Positions 34,331 to 44,073 are shown, counted from the stretch's first letter. The stretch is 64,000 nt of DNA from Imbroritus primus (GCA_000272025.2 AKCV02000015.1:62001-126000), one strand, 5' to 3'. Notes: generated by a model from the letters alone, not told the origin. Made by a program: numbers and translations.

Positions 34331-35872
34331 ATGTCCGACGTATCTCAATCGTCTACGCTGCCGGCGACGCTCAGCGCCGTGTTGCAGGAACATGTCCGCC
34401 TGCGGCCCGATGCGGAATTGCTGATCGCGCCGGAAACGGGGCGTACCTTTACCTATGGCGAGCTGGCGCAACAGGCGCGCCTGTTCGATGCCTGGCTCAC
34501 GGCCGCCCGTGTGCCGCGCGGTGCGCGCGTAGCGCTGTTCCTGCCGAATGGTGCGCAGGCGGCGTTGCTGTTTCTCGCCACCATGGTGGCCGGCCGCGTC
34601 ACGGTGCCGCTCAACCTGCTGTCCACGCCGGCGCAGCTGCATCATGCCCTGGTGCATAGCGATGCCGCCGTGCTGTTCACCTGTGCCGAACTGGCACCCC
34701 GCGTGGCGGAGATCGCCGGCAAGCTGGCCGAGAGTGGCGCCGCGCCGCGCATCATCGAGATCGATCCGGACGAGGCGCAACTGACGTTTGCCGCGGACAC
34801 GGAACTGGTCGACAGCATCGAGCCGGACGCCAGCGATGTCGGCCTGCTGATGTACACCTCCGGCACCACGGGCCTGCCCAAGGGCGTGCCGCTGACGCAC
34901 GCCAACCTGCTGCACGCAGCGCGCGCCATGGGCGCGTGGCACAGCCTGACGCCGGACGACCGCGTGCTCTCCGCGCTACCGCTGTACCACATCAACGGGC
35001 AGGTGATCGGTACGCTGACGCCATTCTGCTCCGGCGGCAGCATCGTCGCGCCGCGCAAGTTCAGCGCGAGCCAGTGGTGGAGCCTGGTAGAAAAGTATCA
35101 CTGCACCTGGCTCAATATGGTGCCGACTATCATCGCCTACCTGCTCAATGCCCCGGCCGAGAACGACCGTCCGATTCCCTGGGTGCGCTTCGGCCGCTCG
35201 GCCTCTGCGCCACTGCCGGTCGAGCATCATCGCGCCTTCGAGCAGCGTTTCGGCGTGCCGGTGATCGAAGGCATGGGCATGACCGAAACCGCTTCGATGG
35301 TGTTCTGCAATCCGCACGAGAAGGGTGCACAACGCTACGGATCGCCGGGCCTGCCCTGCGGCGTCGAGGCGCGCATCATCGGTCCCGACGGTCAGCCGCT
35401 CCCCGATGGCGTGACAGGCGAGATCGCCTTGCGCGGCGCCAACGTCATGCGCGGCTATCACAAGAATCCGGAAGAAACGGCCCGTACGATTGATGCGGAG
35501 GGCTGGCTGCATACCGGCGACCTGGGGCACCGTGATGCCGAGGGCTACTACTTCATTACCGGGCGCATCAAGGAGCTGATCATCAAGGGTGGCGAAAACA
35601 TCGCGCCGCGCGAGATCGACGAGGTTCTGCTGCAGCATCCGGCCGTGCTGGAAGCGGCGGCCATCGGCCTGCCGGATCCCAACTATGGCCAGGAGATCCA
35701 TGCGGCAGTGGTGCTCAAGCCGGATACCCAGGTCAGCGAGGAAGACCTGCGTGGGTTTTGCCTGGACCGGCTCGGCAAATACAAGACGCCGCAATGCATC
35801 CGCATCCTGGATGACCTGCCCAAGGGGCCATCCGGCAAGGTGCAACGATTGAAGATTGCGGAACAGTGGTAA
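34331..35872 (+). CDS. sauT: Acyl-CoA ligase, probable sulfoacetate-CoA ligase
   Basis: 513 residues. P-loop TSGTTGLPKG at about 176-185, GMGMTETASMVF, GWLHTGDLGHRD, ITGRIKELIIKGGENIAPREIDE and a catalytic Lys in GPSGKVQRLKI. Activates an acid to its CoA ester; with the acylating dehydrogenase before it, sulfoacetate is the likely acid. ATG at 34331 is preferred to 34328 because of the spacing from GGGAG. A strong terminator follows. Confidence 0.82.
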   Translation: MSDVSQSSTLPATLSAVLQEHVRLRPDAELLIAPETGRTFTYGELAQQARLFDAWLTAARVPRGARVALFLPNGAQAALLFLATMVAGRVTVPLNLLSTPAQLHHALVHSDAAVLFTCAELAPRVAEIAGKLAESGAAPRIIEIDPDEAQLTFAADTELVDSIEPDASDVGLLMYTSGTTGLPKGVPLTHANLLHAARAMGAWHSLTPDDRVLSALPLYHINGQVIGTLTPFCSGGSIVAPRKFSASQWWSLVEKYHCTWLNMVPTIIAYLLNAPAENDRPIPWVRFGRSASAPLPVEHHRAFEQRFGVPVIEGMGMTETASMVFCNPHEKGAQRYGSPGLPCGVEARIIGPDGQPLPDGVTGEIALRGANVMRGYHKNPEETARTIDAEGWLHTGDLGHRDAEGYYFITGRIKELIIKGGENIAPREIDEVLLQHPAVLEAAAIGLPDPNYGQEIHAAVVLKPDTQVSEEDLRGFCLDRLGKYKTPQCIRILDDLPKGPSGKVQRLKIAEQW

Positions 35873-35904
35873 GAAAAGGCAGCCTGCGGGCTGCCTTCTT
35901 TTTC
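35873..35904 (+). terminator. Intrinsic terminator after sauT
   Basis: A 9-bp stem AAGGCAGCC / GGCTGCCTT with a TGCG loop, followed by CTTTTT. It starts right after the sauT stop and separates the sulfoacetate and isethionate genes. Confidence 0.85.
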
Positions 35905-35950
35905 GCTGACGAGGGACTGAGAAGCAGGGTGGCATCCCTGCGCGCTGGTT

Positions 35951-36793
35951 TCAGGCCGCAGGAAACAGCATCGTGCGCATGGCTTCCGCCGCGTTGCGCA
36001 GGTGCGGCACCACGGTCAGCAATTCCTCGAGCGAGATGCGGGCCGTTGGCGCATGGCAGGCCACGGCGGCCGCCACCTTGCCATCGGGGCCGGTCACAGG
36101 AACCGCCACGGCGACCATGCCGCGAATGAACTCCTCGTTGTCGACACCGATGCCGCGTTGCGCGATACGGTCGAGTTCGGCATCCAGTGCCTGGCGGTCG
36201 ACGATGGTGTGGGGCGAGGCGCGGGGCAGCGGCAGGTGGGCCAGCGTGCGCTGCCGCTCGAGCCGCGACAGCGAGGCCAGGAAGAGCTTGCCGCTGGCCG
36301 TACAGTGGATCGGCACGCGTGTGCCTGGCGTGAAGTGCAGGCGCAGGGCTTCGTTGGTCTCTACACGGTCGACATACAGCACGCGGTCGAGGTCGGGCAC
36401 GGTGAGATTGCAGGTTTCCCCGAGTTTTTGCACCAGGCCGCGCAGGATGACGCGGCATTCCCGCAGTAGTGTCGGGCCGCGCAGGGTGGTCAGTGCCAGA
36501 CCATTGGCCCGCGGGCCGGGAATGAAGCCGCGCTCGGCGGGCGTGTGCTGGACGTAGCCATGTTGCTCCATGGCGGCCAGCAGGCGCATCAGCGTGGTCT
36601 TGGGCACGTGCATGCGGTGCGCCAGTTGCGCCAGCGACTGCGGCTGGGCGGATTGGGCGAGCAGTTCGAGGACGGTCAGGGCACGTAGTCCGCGTGCTTC
36701 GTCCGGTGTGGCGGGGGAATCGTCCGCCTCGGGATCGCGGCTGACCGATGTTGCAGTGCGATTCTGAAACGGTTTGTCAGAATTACGTTTCAT
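35951..36793 (-). CDS. iseR: IclR-family regulator, probable isethionate regulator
   Basis: 280 residues. Winged helix (LAQLAHRMHVPKTTLMRLLAAMEQHGYV) and IclR ligand domain (CTASGKLFLASLSRLERQRTLAHL, GVDNEEFIRGMVAVAVPV). AGGAG lies before the ATG. It is divergent from the GMC oxidoreductase, the arrangement described for IseR and IseJ in C. necator. The resemblance to the regulator at 29709 suggests a common origin. Confidence 0.78.
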   Translation of the reverse strand: MKRNSDKPFQNRTATSVSRDPEADDSPATPDEARGLRALTVLELLAQSAQPQSLAQLAHRMHVPKTTLMRLLAAMEQHGYVQHTPAERGFIPGPRANGLALTTLRGPTLLRECRVILRGLVQKLGETCNLTVPDLDRVLYVDRVETNEALRLHFTPGTRVPIHCTASGKLFLASLSRLERQRTLAHLPLPRASPHTIVDRQALDAELDRIAQRGIGVDNEEFIRGMVAVAVPVTGPDGKVAAAVACHAPTARISLEELLTVVPHLRNAAEAMRTMLFPAA

Positions 36794-36837
36794 TTCCTGT
36801 CTCCTATCGCGATCGTGCTTGGCTTTTTATGGTTTAA

Positions 36838-36852
36838 GTTCGATAGTGGAAC
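36838..36852. promoter_or_regulatory. Candidate IclR operator in the iseR-iseJ region
   Basis: GTTCGATAGTGGAAC is a 15-bp pseudo-palindrome (GTTC/GAAC arms) of the sort bound by IclR proteins such as PobR. It lies between the regulator and the oxidoreductase gene, about 80 bases before iseJ and just upstream of TATAAG at 36871. Confidence 0.5.
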
Positions 36853-36933
36853 GTATTGTTTCAGTTTCATTATAAGAGTCGTGAGCTGCAGCGCAATGCG
36901 CAGTGCCACGAACCGCAACAGGAGACAGCGACC

Positions 36934-38547
36934 ATGTCGCAGGAAGTGGATTACATCGTGGTTGGCGCCGGCTCGGCCGGTTGCGTTCTCGCCAACCGTC
37001 TCTCGGAAGATTCCCGTAACAGTGTTTGCCTGCTCGAGGCCGGTCCGGCCGACAAGTCGATGTGGATCCATATCCCCATCGGGTACGGCAAGACCATGTT
37101 CCACAAGACGCTGAACTGGGGTTTCTATACCGACCCCGATCCGAACATGCTGAACCGCAAGATCTATTGGCCGCGTGGCCGGACCCTGGGCGGTTCGAGT
37201 TCGATCAACGGCCTGATCTTTGTGCGTGGCCAGAAGGCCGACTACGACCACTGGGCCGAGCTGGGCAATGCCGGCTGGAGCTGGGACGATTGTCTGCCGT
37301 ATTTCCGCAAGCTGGAGAACAACGACCTGGGCGAAGGTCCCACGCGCGGTACCAACGGGCCCCTGAACGCGACCTCGATCAAGGCCAAGCATCCGCTCGT
37401 GGAGGCTTTCATCGGGGCCGGCCAGAAGCTTGGCGTGCCGCGCCGCCAGGACTTCAACGACGGCGTACAGGAAGGGGTCGGCTACTACCAGCTGACGACG
37501 CGTAACGGCAAGCGTTGCTCCACCGCGGTGGCGTACCTGCGGCCGGCCGAACGCCGCCCGAACCTGCGCATCGAGACCGATGCCCATACCACGCAGATCA
37601 TCATGGAAGGCCGCCGCGCGGTGGGCGTGCGCTACGTCAAGGGCGGCAAGACCATCGAATTGCGGGCGCGCCGCGAGGTGATCCTGTCGGCCGGCGCCCT
37701 CCAGTCACCGCAACTCATGCAGCTGTCGGGTATCGGCCCGGCCAGCCTGCTGCAATCGCACGGCGTGCCGGTGGTGCATGACCTCCCGGGTGTCGGTGCG
37801 AACCTGCAGGACCACCTGCAGATCCGTCTGATCTATGAAGTCAGCCAGCCGATTACCACCAACGACCAGTTGCATTCAATCTTCGGCAAGGCCAAGATCG
37901 GCCTGCAGTGGCTGCTGACCCGCAGCGGTCCGCTGGCGGTTGGTATCAACCAGGGAGCGATGTTTTGCCGCGCACTGCCGCAGGAGGCAGCTACGCCCGA
38001 TATCCAGTTCCACTTCGCTACGTTGTCGGCCGACATGGCGGGCGGCGATGTGCATCCCTTCTCGGGCTGCACATATTCGGTGTGCCAGCTGCGCCCCGAG
38101 TCGCGTGGCAGCGTGCAGATCAAGTCGCGCGATCCGTTCGAGGCACCCTCGATGCAGCCGAACTACCTGAGCACCGACCTCGACCGCCGCACGGCAATCG
38201 CCGGTGTCAAGTTCGCGCGTCGCGTGGCTGAGACCGCACCGATGAATACGCTGATGAAGCGCGAGTTCCGGCCGGGCAAGGACGTCCGCACCGATGACGA
38301 GATCCTGCATTTCTGCCGTGAATACGGTGCCACGATTTTCCACCCTTCCGGGACCGCCAAGATGGGCGTCGCCAGCGATCCGATGGCGGTTGTCGACAAC
38401 CGCCTGCGCGTGTACGGTATCGACGGGCTGCGTGTCGTCGATTGCTCCATCATGCCGACCCTGGTGTCCGGCAACACCAACGTGCCTATCGTCATGGTCG
38501 CGGAGCGCGCTGCCGAGTTCATCCTGGAAGATGCCAAGCGGGCCTGA
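36934..38547 (+). CDS. iseJ: GMC-family flavin oxidoreductase, probable isethionate dehydrogenase
   Basis: 537 residues. FAD motif YIVVGAGSAGCVLANRLSED at about 7-26, GMC signature PRGRTLGGSSSINGLIFVRG, second signature GALQSPQLMQLSGIGP, and the active-site pair in FHPSGTAKMG and SGNTNVPIVMVAERAA. Choline dehydrogenase is the generic annotation, but IseJ of C. necator is of this family, and the IclR and MFS neighbours match the ise set. It would oxidise isethionate to sulfoacetaldehyde. AGGAG lies upstream. Confidence 0.8.
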   Translation: MSQEVDYIVVGAGSAGCVLANRLSEDSRNSVCLLEAGPADKSMWIHIPIGYGKTMFHKTLNWGFYTDPDPNMLNRKIYWPRGRTLGGSSSINGLIFVRGQKADYDHWAELGNAGWSWDDCLPYFRKLENNDLGEGPTRGTNGPLNATSIKAKHPLVEAFIGAGQKLGVPRRQDFNDGVQEGVGYYQLTTRNGKRCSTAVAYLRPAERRPNLRIETDAHTTQIIMEGRRAVGVRYVKGGKTIELRARREVILSAGALQSPQLMQLSGIGPASLLQSHGVPVVHDLPGVGANLQDHLQIRLIYEVSQPITTNDQLHSIFGKAKIGLQWLLTRSGPLAVGINQGAMFCRALPQEAATPDIQFHFATLSADMAGGDVHPFSGCTYSVCQLRPESRGSVQIKSRDPFEAPSMQPNYLSTDLDRRTAIAGVKFARRVAETAPMNTLMKREFRPGKDVRTDDEILHFCREYGATIFHPSGTAKMGVASDPMAVVDNRLRVYGIDGLRVVDCSIMPTLVSGNTNVPIVMVAERAAEFILEDAKRA

Positions 38548-38665
38548 TCGGCCCATGCCACTGTTTTTGCCCGGCACGCATACCCCTGTGCCGGGCGAGA
38601 AGTACGCCCTGACGGTATTCAGAATTAAAACAGGGCCATTCAACCACCCGGTTTGAGGAGACGAC

Positions 38666-39985
38666 ATGTCAAACCATCAAGCAACACACAATGAAAAGGC
38701 CATCCGCAAGGTCGTATCGTCCTCGGTGATCGGCGCGACCATCGAGTGGTACGACTTTTTCCTGTACGGCGTGGTCGCCGGCATCGTGTTCAACAAGCTG
38801 TACTTCCCGGCCGGCGACCCGCTCATCTCGACGCTGCTGGCGTACGCCACGTTTGCCGTCGGCTTCGTGACGCGTCCGCTGGGCGGCGTGATCTTCGGTC
38901 ACTTCGGTGACAAGATCGGTCGCAAGAGCATGCTGGTGATGACCCTCATGATCATGGGCATCGCCACTTTCCTGATCGGCCTGGTGCCGACCTACGAGCA
39001 GATCGGCATTGCTGCGCCGATCCTGCTGCTGGTGCTGCGGATCTTCCAGGGTATCGGCCTGGGTGGCGAGTGGGGCGGTGCGGTGCTGATGGCGTATGAA
39101 TATGCGCCGAAGGAACGCCGCGGCTTCTATGCATCGCTGCCGCAGGTGGGCCTGGCCATCGGCCTGTGCCTGGCCTCGGGTGTGGTGGGCCTGCTGTCTT
39201 ACTCGCTGACCGACGAGCAGTTCCTGTCGTGGGGCTGGCGTGTCGCCTTCATCTTGTCGGCCGGTATGGTGTTCGTTGGTACCTACATCCGCCTGCATGT
39301 GAAGGAAACGCCGGAATTCACCAAGGTCAAGGAAACCAATGCCGAGACCAAGATTCCCTTCATGGACATGATCAAGCGCTATCCGGGCAACGTGCTGAAG
39401 GGCATGGGCGCGCGTTATATCGACGGTGTGTTCTTCAACATCTTCGGTGTGTTCTCGATCACGTACCTGACGCAGACCATCAAGATCAGCCGTACCGATG
39501 CGCTGATCGGCGTGATGGCCGCGGCGATCGTGATGATCTTCTTCATCCCGTTCTTCGGTCACCTGTCCGACAAGGTGGGCCGTACCCGGGTGTATTTCTG
39601 GGGTTCGTTGATCACCGCGTTCTCGGCTTTCCCGGCCTTCTGGCTGATGATGAACAATCCGGAGAATGTCACGGTGCTGTGGCTGTCCATCGTGATTCCG
39701 TTCGGCATTCTGTACGCCTCGGTCTACGGTCCGGAAGCCGCGCTGTTCTGCGAGCTGTTCGACGCGAGCGTCCGCTATACGGGTATCTCGTTCGTCTACC
39801 AGTTCTCGGGTATCTTCGCCTCGGGCATCACGCCGATGATCGCCACGGCGCTGCTGAAGGCCGGTAACGGTGATCCGTGGCAGGTGTGTATGTACGTGGC
39901 CTTCGCGGGTATCGTCTCGGCCCTGTGCGCTGCCGCCATCGGTCGCAGCAAGCCGGTCGAGGGTGTCGTCCCGGCACGCGCCTGA
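38666..39985 (+). CDS. iseU: MFS transporter (metabolite:H+ symporter type), probable isethionate uptake
   Basis: 439 residues, about 12 membrane helices. The start SSVIGATIEWYDFFLYGVVAGIVFNKLYFP and GHFGDKIGRKSMLVMTLMIMG are signatures of the MHS group (ProP/ShiA/KgtP). It lies 118 bases after iseJ, with a GAGGAG site. IseU of C. necator is an MFS protein in the same place, so isethionate is the likely cargo. Sulfoacetate uptake is a second possibility because no other sulfoacetate permease is present. Confidence 0.8.
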   Translation: MSNHQATHNEKAIRKVVSSSVIGATIEWYDFFLYGVVAGIVFNKLYFPAGDPLISTLLAYATFAVGFVTRPLGGVIFGHFGDKIGRKSMLVMTLMIMGIATFLIGLVPTYEQIGIAAPILLLVLRIFQGIGLGGEWGGAVLMAYEYAPKERRGFYASLPQVGLAIGLCLASGVVGLLSYSLTDEQFLSWGWRVAFILSAGMVFVGTYIRLHVKETPEFTKVKETNAETKIPFMDMIKRYPGNVLKGMGARYIDGVFFNIFGVFSITYLTQTIKISRTDALIGVMAAAIVMIFFIPFFGHLSDKVGRTRVYFWGSLITAFSAFPAFWLMMNNPENVTVLWLSIVIPFGILYASVYGPEAALFCELFDASVRYTGISFVYQFSGIFASGITPMIATALLKAGNGDPWQVCMYVAFAGIVSALCAAAIGRSKPVEGVVPARA

Positions 39986-40009
39986 ACTGGTGACCGGGGC
40001 TGATCCCGG

Positions 40010-40930
40010 TCAACCCTGCCTGGCCGGCGGAATGCCGGCCGGCAGGCCGGCCTGGCTCAATGCCAGGAACGCCCGGCTCGCATGCGAGCCGCCGCTGGCC
40101 GCATTCGGCACCAGAATGCTGAACTGGCGGCTCAGCAGCGCGGCCGGCCGGATGGCGAGGCTGGTGAGGATATCGTCACCATGTCGCATCGACATGGCTG
40201 ACACGAAGCCGATACCCATGCCAGCCCGCACCGCCTCCTTCACGCCCTCGACGCCTGCCAGCTCGAGGGCGATCCGCGCTTCCAGGCCACGGGCCGCGAA
40301 CGCATCTTCCACGACCTGACGCACCCCCGACCCCGGCTCACGCCAGATCAGCGGGTAGCCCGCCAGCGTTTCCAGCGGGACGGACACGGTGCCGGTGCGC
40401 GCCAGCGGGTGCGTATTGGGCACGATGGCTACGATGTTGTCGCGGTGCCACGGATAGACCCCGATTTCCGGCGAGAGATTGGCGGGCACGCCGCCTTCGA
40501 TGAAGGCGATATCGAGCTCGGTGATCTCACGCATGATTTCCGCCGTGTTGCCGTCGAGCATTTCGATGCGGATGCCCGGATGCCGGCTGTGGAATTCGGC
40601 CACCAGATAGGGCAGTACGTAACTGGCGGGTGTGGTACTGGCGCCGAGGCGTAGCGTGCCGGCCTCGATACCTTTGAGTGCGCGCCGGAAGGCCTGTGCC
40701 TCGGCATAGGCGGCCTGCGCGCGCTGGGCATATTGCGCCAGTTGCTGGCCGGTGGGTGTCAGTTCGATGCCACGCCCCTCGCGGTGGTACAGCGGTTCGC
40801 CCAGCGATTCCTGCAGCAGGCGCAACTGCCCGGATACCGCCGGCTGGGAGAGGTGGAGCAGCTGGGCGGCACGGCTGATATTGCGGTGCTGGGCCACCAT
40901 TGCAAAGGTCAGGAGCTGGTCGGGTGTCAT
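40010..40930 (-). CDS. LysR-family regulator divergent from the sulfite dehydrogenase genes
   Basis: 306 residues. The N-terminal HTH (MTPDQLLTFAMVAQHRNISRAAQLLHLSQPAVSGQLRLLQESLG) is followed by a two-lobe effector domain. It is similar in type to CysL/CbbR-like regulators. The head-to-head position with soeA and the inverted repeat just outside its start suggest that it controls soeABC and itself, perhaps with sulfite or another sulfur signal. The effector is not known. Confidence 0.87.
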   Translation of the reverse strand: MTPDQLLTFAMVAQHRNISRAAQLLHLSQPAVSGQLRLLQESLGEPLYHREGRGIELTPTGQQLAQYAQRAQAAYAEAQAFRRALKGIEAGTLRLGASTTPASYVLPYLVAEFHSRHPGIRIEMLDGNTAEIMREITELDIAFIEGGVPANLSPEIGVYPWHRDNIVAIVPNTHPLARTGTVSVPLETLAGYPLIWREPGSGVRQVVEDAFAARGLEARIALELAGVEGVKEAVRAGMGIGFVSAMSMRHGDDILTSLAIRPAALLSRQFSILVPNAASGGSHASRAFLALSQAGLPAGIPPARQG

Positions 40931-40934
40931 GGCG

Positions 40935-40972
40935 TTTTAGATATAAGTTGAACCTATATTTTGTATCTAAAA
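40935..40972. promoter_or_regulatory. Inverted repeat with LysR box between lysR and soeA
   Basis: Perfect 9-bp arms TTTTAGATA (40935-40943) and TATCTAAAA (40964-40972). Inside lies ATA-N9-TAT (40943-40957), a T-N11-A LysR-type box. It starts 5 bases outside the lysR start codon in an AT-rich stretch, as expected for autoregulation. Confidence 0.6.
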
Positions 40973-41163
40973 ACGTAACTATTCAAATGGTTGGGCATGT
41001 CATAACATCCACCCAAAGTAGCCATCACTGGCATAAGAAGCGCTTTCGAAATGATTCTGGCCTCGCCGGCACCCCAGCCGCGATGAACGGGCGGACACCC
41101 AAGAACGTCTCCCCGTACGGTTTCGCTTCATTTGGACAGTGCTTCTGATAAGCGAGACACGAT

Positions 41164-44073
41164 ATGCCCCCCACGACCACGACCACAGGCGTCACGCCGA
41201 TCTATGATCCGATCTCGATCACCGAGGACCGGAATGGCGGCGCCACGACCCACAACACCACCTGCTACATGTGCGCCTGCCGATGCGGCATCCGCGTGCA
41301 CGTGAAAGAAGGCGAGGTGCGCTACATCGAAGGCAACCCGGATCACCCGCTGAACCAGGGCGTGATCTGCGCCAAGGGCGGCTCGGGCATCATGAAGCAG
41401 TACTCGCCCGCGCGCCTGTCGCAGCCGCTGCGCCGCAAGGCCAATGCAGCTCGTGGCGATGCCCAGTTCGAGCCGATCTCGTGGGAAGAAACCTTCAGCA
41501 TCCTGACCGAGCGCCTCGGCAAGATCCGCGCGACGGATCCCAAGCGTTTCGCGCTGTTCACCGGCCGTGACCAGATGCAGGCCCTGACCGGCCTGTTCGC
41601 GCGCAACTTCGGTACGCCCAACTACGCGGCGCACGGCGGCTTCTGCTCGGTCAACATGGCCGCTGGCATGATCTACACGATCGGCGGTTCGTTCTGGGAA
41701 TTCGGCGGTCCGGATCTCGACCGCGCCAAGCTGTTCATCATGCTCGGCACGGCGGAAGACCACCACAGCAATCCGCTCAAGATCGCTATCTCCAAGTTCA
41801 AGCGTTCGGGCGGCCGTTTCGTCTCGATCAATCCGGTGCGTACCGGCTACTCTGCCATCGCGGACGAATGGATCCCGATCAAGCCGGGCACCGACGGTGC
41901 GCTGCTGATGGCCATCACGCATGTCCTGATCCGCGACAACCTGATCGATCACGACTTCACCAAGCGCTATACCAACGGCCCGCAACTGGTCAACGATGAC
42001 CCGTCGCACGCCGAGCACGGCCTGTTCGTGATGGATCCGGATGGCGATCCGCTCAATGCCGCGTACCCGCACAACAAGTGGGTGTGGGATGCCCGCACCA
42101 ACCAGCCGGCTTCGGTGTATGGCGAAGGCGTCGAGCCGGCCCTCGAGGGCGCGTACCAGATGCCCAACGGCCTGCCGGTCAAGACTGCGTTCCAGCTGCT
42201 GAAGGAGCGCCACGCGACCTACACGCCGGAATGGGCGGCCGAGATTACCGGCATTCCCGCCGCGCGCATCGAGCAACTGGCCCGCGAGATCGGTACGGTG
42301 GCCAAGGAGCAGGCCTTCGAACTGCCGATCGAGTGGACCGACAGCTGGGGCAAGACGCACAAGTCCGTGCAGGGCCGTCCGGTCGCGTTCCACGCGATGC
42401 GCGGTCTCGCCGCGCACAGCAATGGCTTCCACACGATCCGCTCGCTCGCCATCGTGATGAGCCTGATCGGTACCATCGACCGCCCGGGCGGCTTCCGCCA
42501 CAAGGCACCGTATCCGAAGGAAATTCCGCCTAACGTCAAGACGCCCAAGTCGTGGGACGACATCAAGCCGAACACGCCGCTGAACGGCGTGCCGCTCGGC
42601 TTCCCGGCGACCCCGGACGACCTGGCGGTGGACGTGGACGGCAGCCCGATCCGCATCGACAAGGGCTTCTCGTGGGATCACCCGCTGTCGGCGCACGGCC
42701 TGATGCACAATGTCATCACCAATGCCTGGCGCGGCGACCCGTACCGCATCGATACCCTGCTGATCTTCATGGCGAACATGGCGTGGAACTCCACCATGAA
42801 CACCAGCGAAGTGCGCAAGATGCTGAACGACCGCGACGAGAACGGCGAGTATAAGATCCCGTTCATTGTGGTGTGCGATGCCTTCCAGAGCGAGATGACG
42901 GCCTACGCCGACCTCATTCTGCCGGACACGACCTACCTCGAGCGCTATGACGCAATGAGCGTGCTCGATCGTCCGATCTCTGAGTACGATGGCCTTGTCG
43001 ATGCAGTGCGCATTCCCGTGGTACCGCCGACCGGCGACGTGCGTCCGTTCCAGGACATGCTGGTGGAACTCGGCTCGCGCCTCAAGCTGCCGGCCTTCAC
43101 CACGCCGGAAGGCACGCGCAAGTATGCGGACTACAAAGACTTCGTAGTCAACTTCGAAACCGCGCCCGGCTCGGGCATCGGTTTCCTCGCCGGCTGGCGC
43201 GGCAAGGATGGCAGCAAGTCGCTGCGTGGCGAGCCGAACCCGAACCAGTGGGAGATGTACGCCAAGAACAACTGCGTCTTCCACTACGTGACGCCGCCCG
43301 AGCACCAGTACATGCGTAACTGGAACAAAGGCTACCTGGAGTTCGCCGCTGGCGCGGGCTTCCGCGGCTCGAGCGATCCGGTAGTGATCCACCTGTACTC
43401 CGACGTCATGCAGAAATTCCGCCTCGCGGCACAGGGCAAGTGGCCCGGCCGTCGTCCGCCGGAACTGTCGCGCGAGCGCGTGGAGCATTACTTCGATCCG
43501 CTGCCGTTCTACTATGCGCCGCTCGAAGAGGCCGCCACGGACCTCAAGCGTTATCCGCTCAATGCCGTGACGCAGCGTCCGATGGCCATGTACCACTCGT
43601 GGGACTCGCAGAACGCCTGGCTGCGCCAGATCCACAGCCACAACTTCCTGCACGTCAATCCGGTCACCGCCAAGGCGGCCGGCATCGAGGACGGCGGCTG
43701 GATGTGGGTGGAGAGCCAGTGGGGCAAGGTGCGCTGCCTGGCGCGCTATTCGGAAGCCGTGGAACCCGGCACGGTCTGGACCTGGAACGCCATTGGCAAG
43801 TCGAAGGGCGCATGGCGCCTGACCGACGATGCGGACGAGAGCCGCAAGGGCTTCCTGCTGAACCACCTGATTTCCGAGGAACTGCCGGCCAACGGCGGCG
43901 GCACGGTATCGAACAGCGATCCGATCACCGGGCAGGCTGCCTGGTACGACGTGCGCGTGTCGATCCGTCCTGCCGCTGCAGATGAACCTGCGGAGAGCTA
44001 CCCGCAGTTCGCGCCGATGGAGCCGCTGCCCGGTACGGGCAATAACCTGCTGCGCCGCCTGCTGCGCCGTTAA
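41164..44073 (+). CDS. soeA: Molybdopterin oxidoreductase, probable sulfite dehydrogenase catalytic subunit
   Basis: 969 residues. N-terminal 4Fe-4S site with Cys34, Cys37, Cys41 and Cys69 (TCYMCACRCGIRV, GVICAKGGSGI), then the long molybdopterin domains of the DMSO-reductase family and a C-terminal cofactor-binding domain (HNFLHVNPVTAKAAGIEDG). There is no Tat signal, so the enzyme works in the cytoplasm. SoeABC of Allochromatium has this size, order and location and oxidises sulfite to sulfate. In a sulfonate region that releases sulfite this fits better than polysulfide or thiosulfate reductase, which usually carry a Tat signal. Confidence 0.83.
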   Translation: MPPTTTTTGVTPIYDPISITEDRNGGATTHNTTCYMCACRCGIRVHVKEGEVRYIEGNPDHPLNQGVICAKGGSGIMKQYSPARLSQPLRRKANAARGDAQFEPISWEETFSILTERLGKIRATDPKRFALFTGRDQMQALTGLFARNFGTPNYAAHGGFCSVNMAAGMIYTIGGSFWEFGGPDLDRAKLFIMLGTAEDHHSNPLKIAISKFKRSGGRFVSINPVRTGYSAIADEWIPIKPGTDGALLMAITHVLIRDNLIDHDFTKRYTNGPQLVNDDPSHAEHGLFVMDPDGDPLNAAYPHNKWVWDARTNQPASVYGEGVEPALEGAYQMPNGLPVKTAFQLLKERHATYTPEWAAEITGIPAARIEQLAREIGTVAKEQAFELPIEWTDSWGKTHKSVQGRPVAFHAMRGLAAHSNGFHTIRSLAIVMSLIGTIDRPGGFRHKAPYPKEIPPNVKTPKSWDDIKPNTPLNGVPLGFPATPDDLAVDVDGSPIRIDKGFSWDHPLSAHGLMHNVITNAWRGDPYRIDTLLIFMANMAWNSTMNTSEVRKMLNDRDENGEYKIPFIVVCDAFQSEMTAYADLILPDTTYLERYDAMSVLDRPISEYDGLVDAVRIPVVPPTGDVRPFQDMLVELGSRLKLPAFTTPEGTRKYADYKDFVVNFETAPGSGIGFLAGWRGKDGSKSLRGEPNPNQWEMYAKNNCVFHYVTPPEHQYMRNWNKGYLEFAAGAGFRGSSDPVVIHLYSDVMQKFRLAAQGKWPGRRPPELSRERVEHYFDPLPFYYAPLEEAATDLKRYPLNAVTQRPMAMYHSWDSQNAWLRQIHSHNFLHVNPVTAKAAGIEDGGWMWVESQWGKVRCLARYSEAVEPGTVWTWNAIGKSKGAWRLTDDADESRKGFLLNHLISEELPANGGGTVSNSDPITGQAAWYDVRVSIRPAAADEPAESYPQFAPMEPLPGTGNNLLRRLLRR

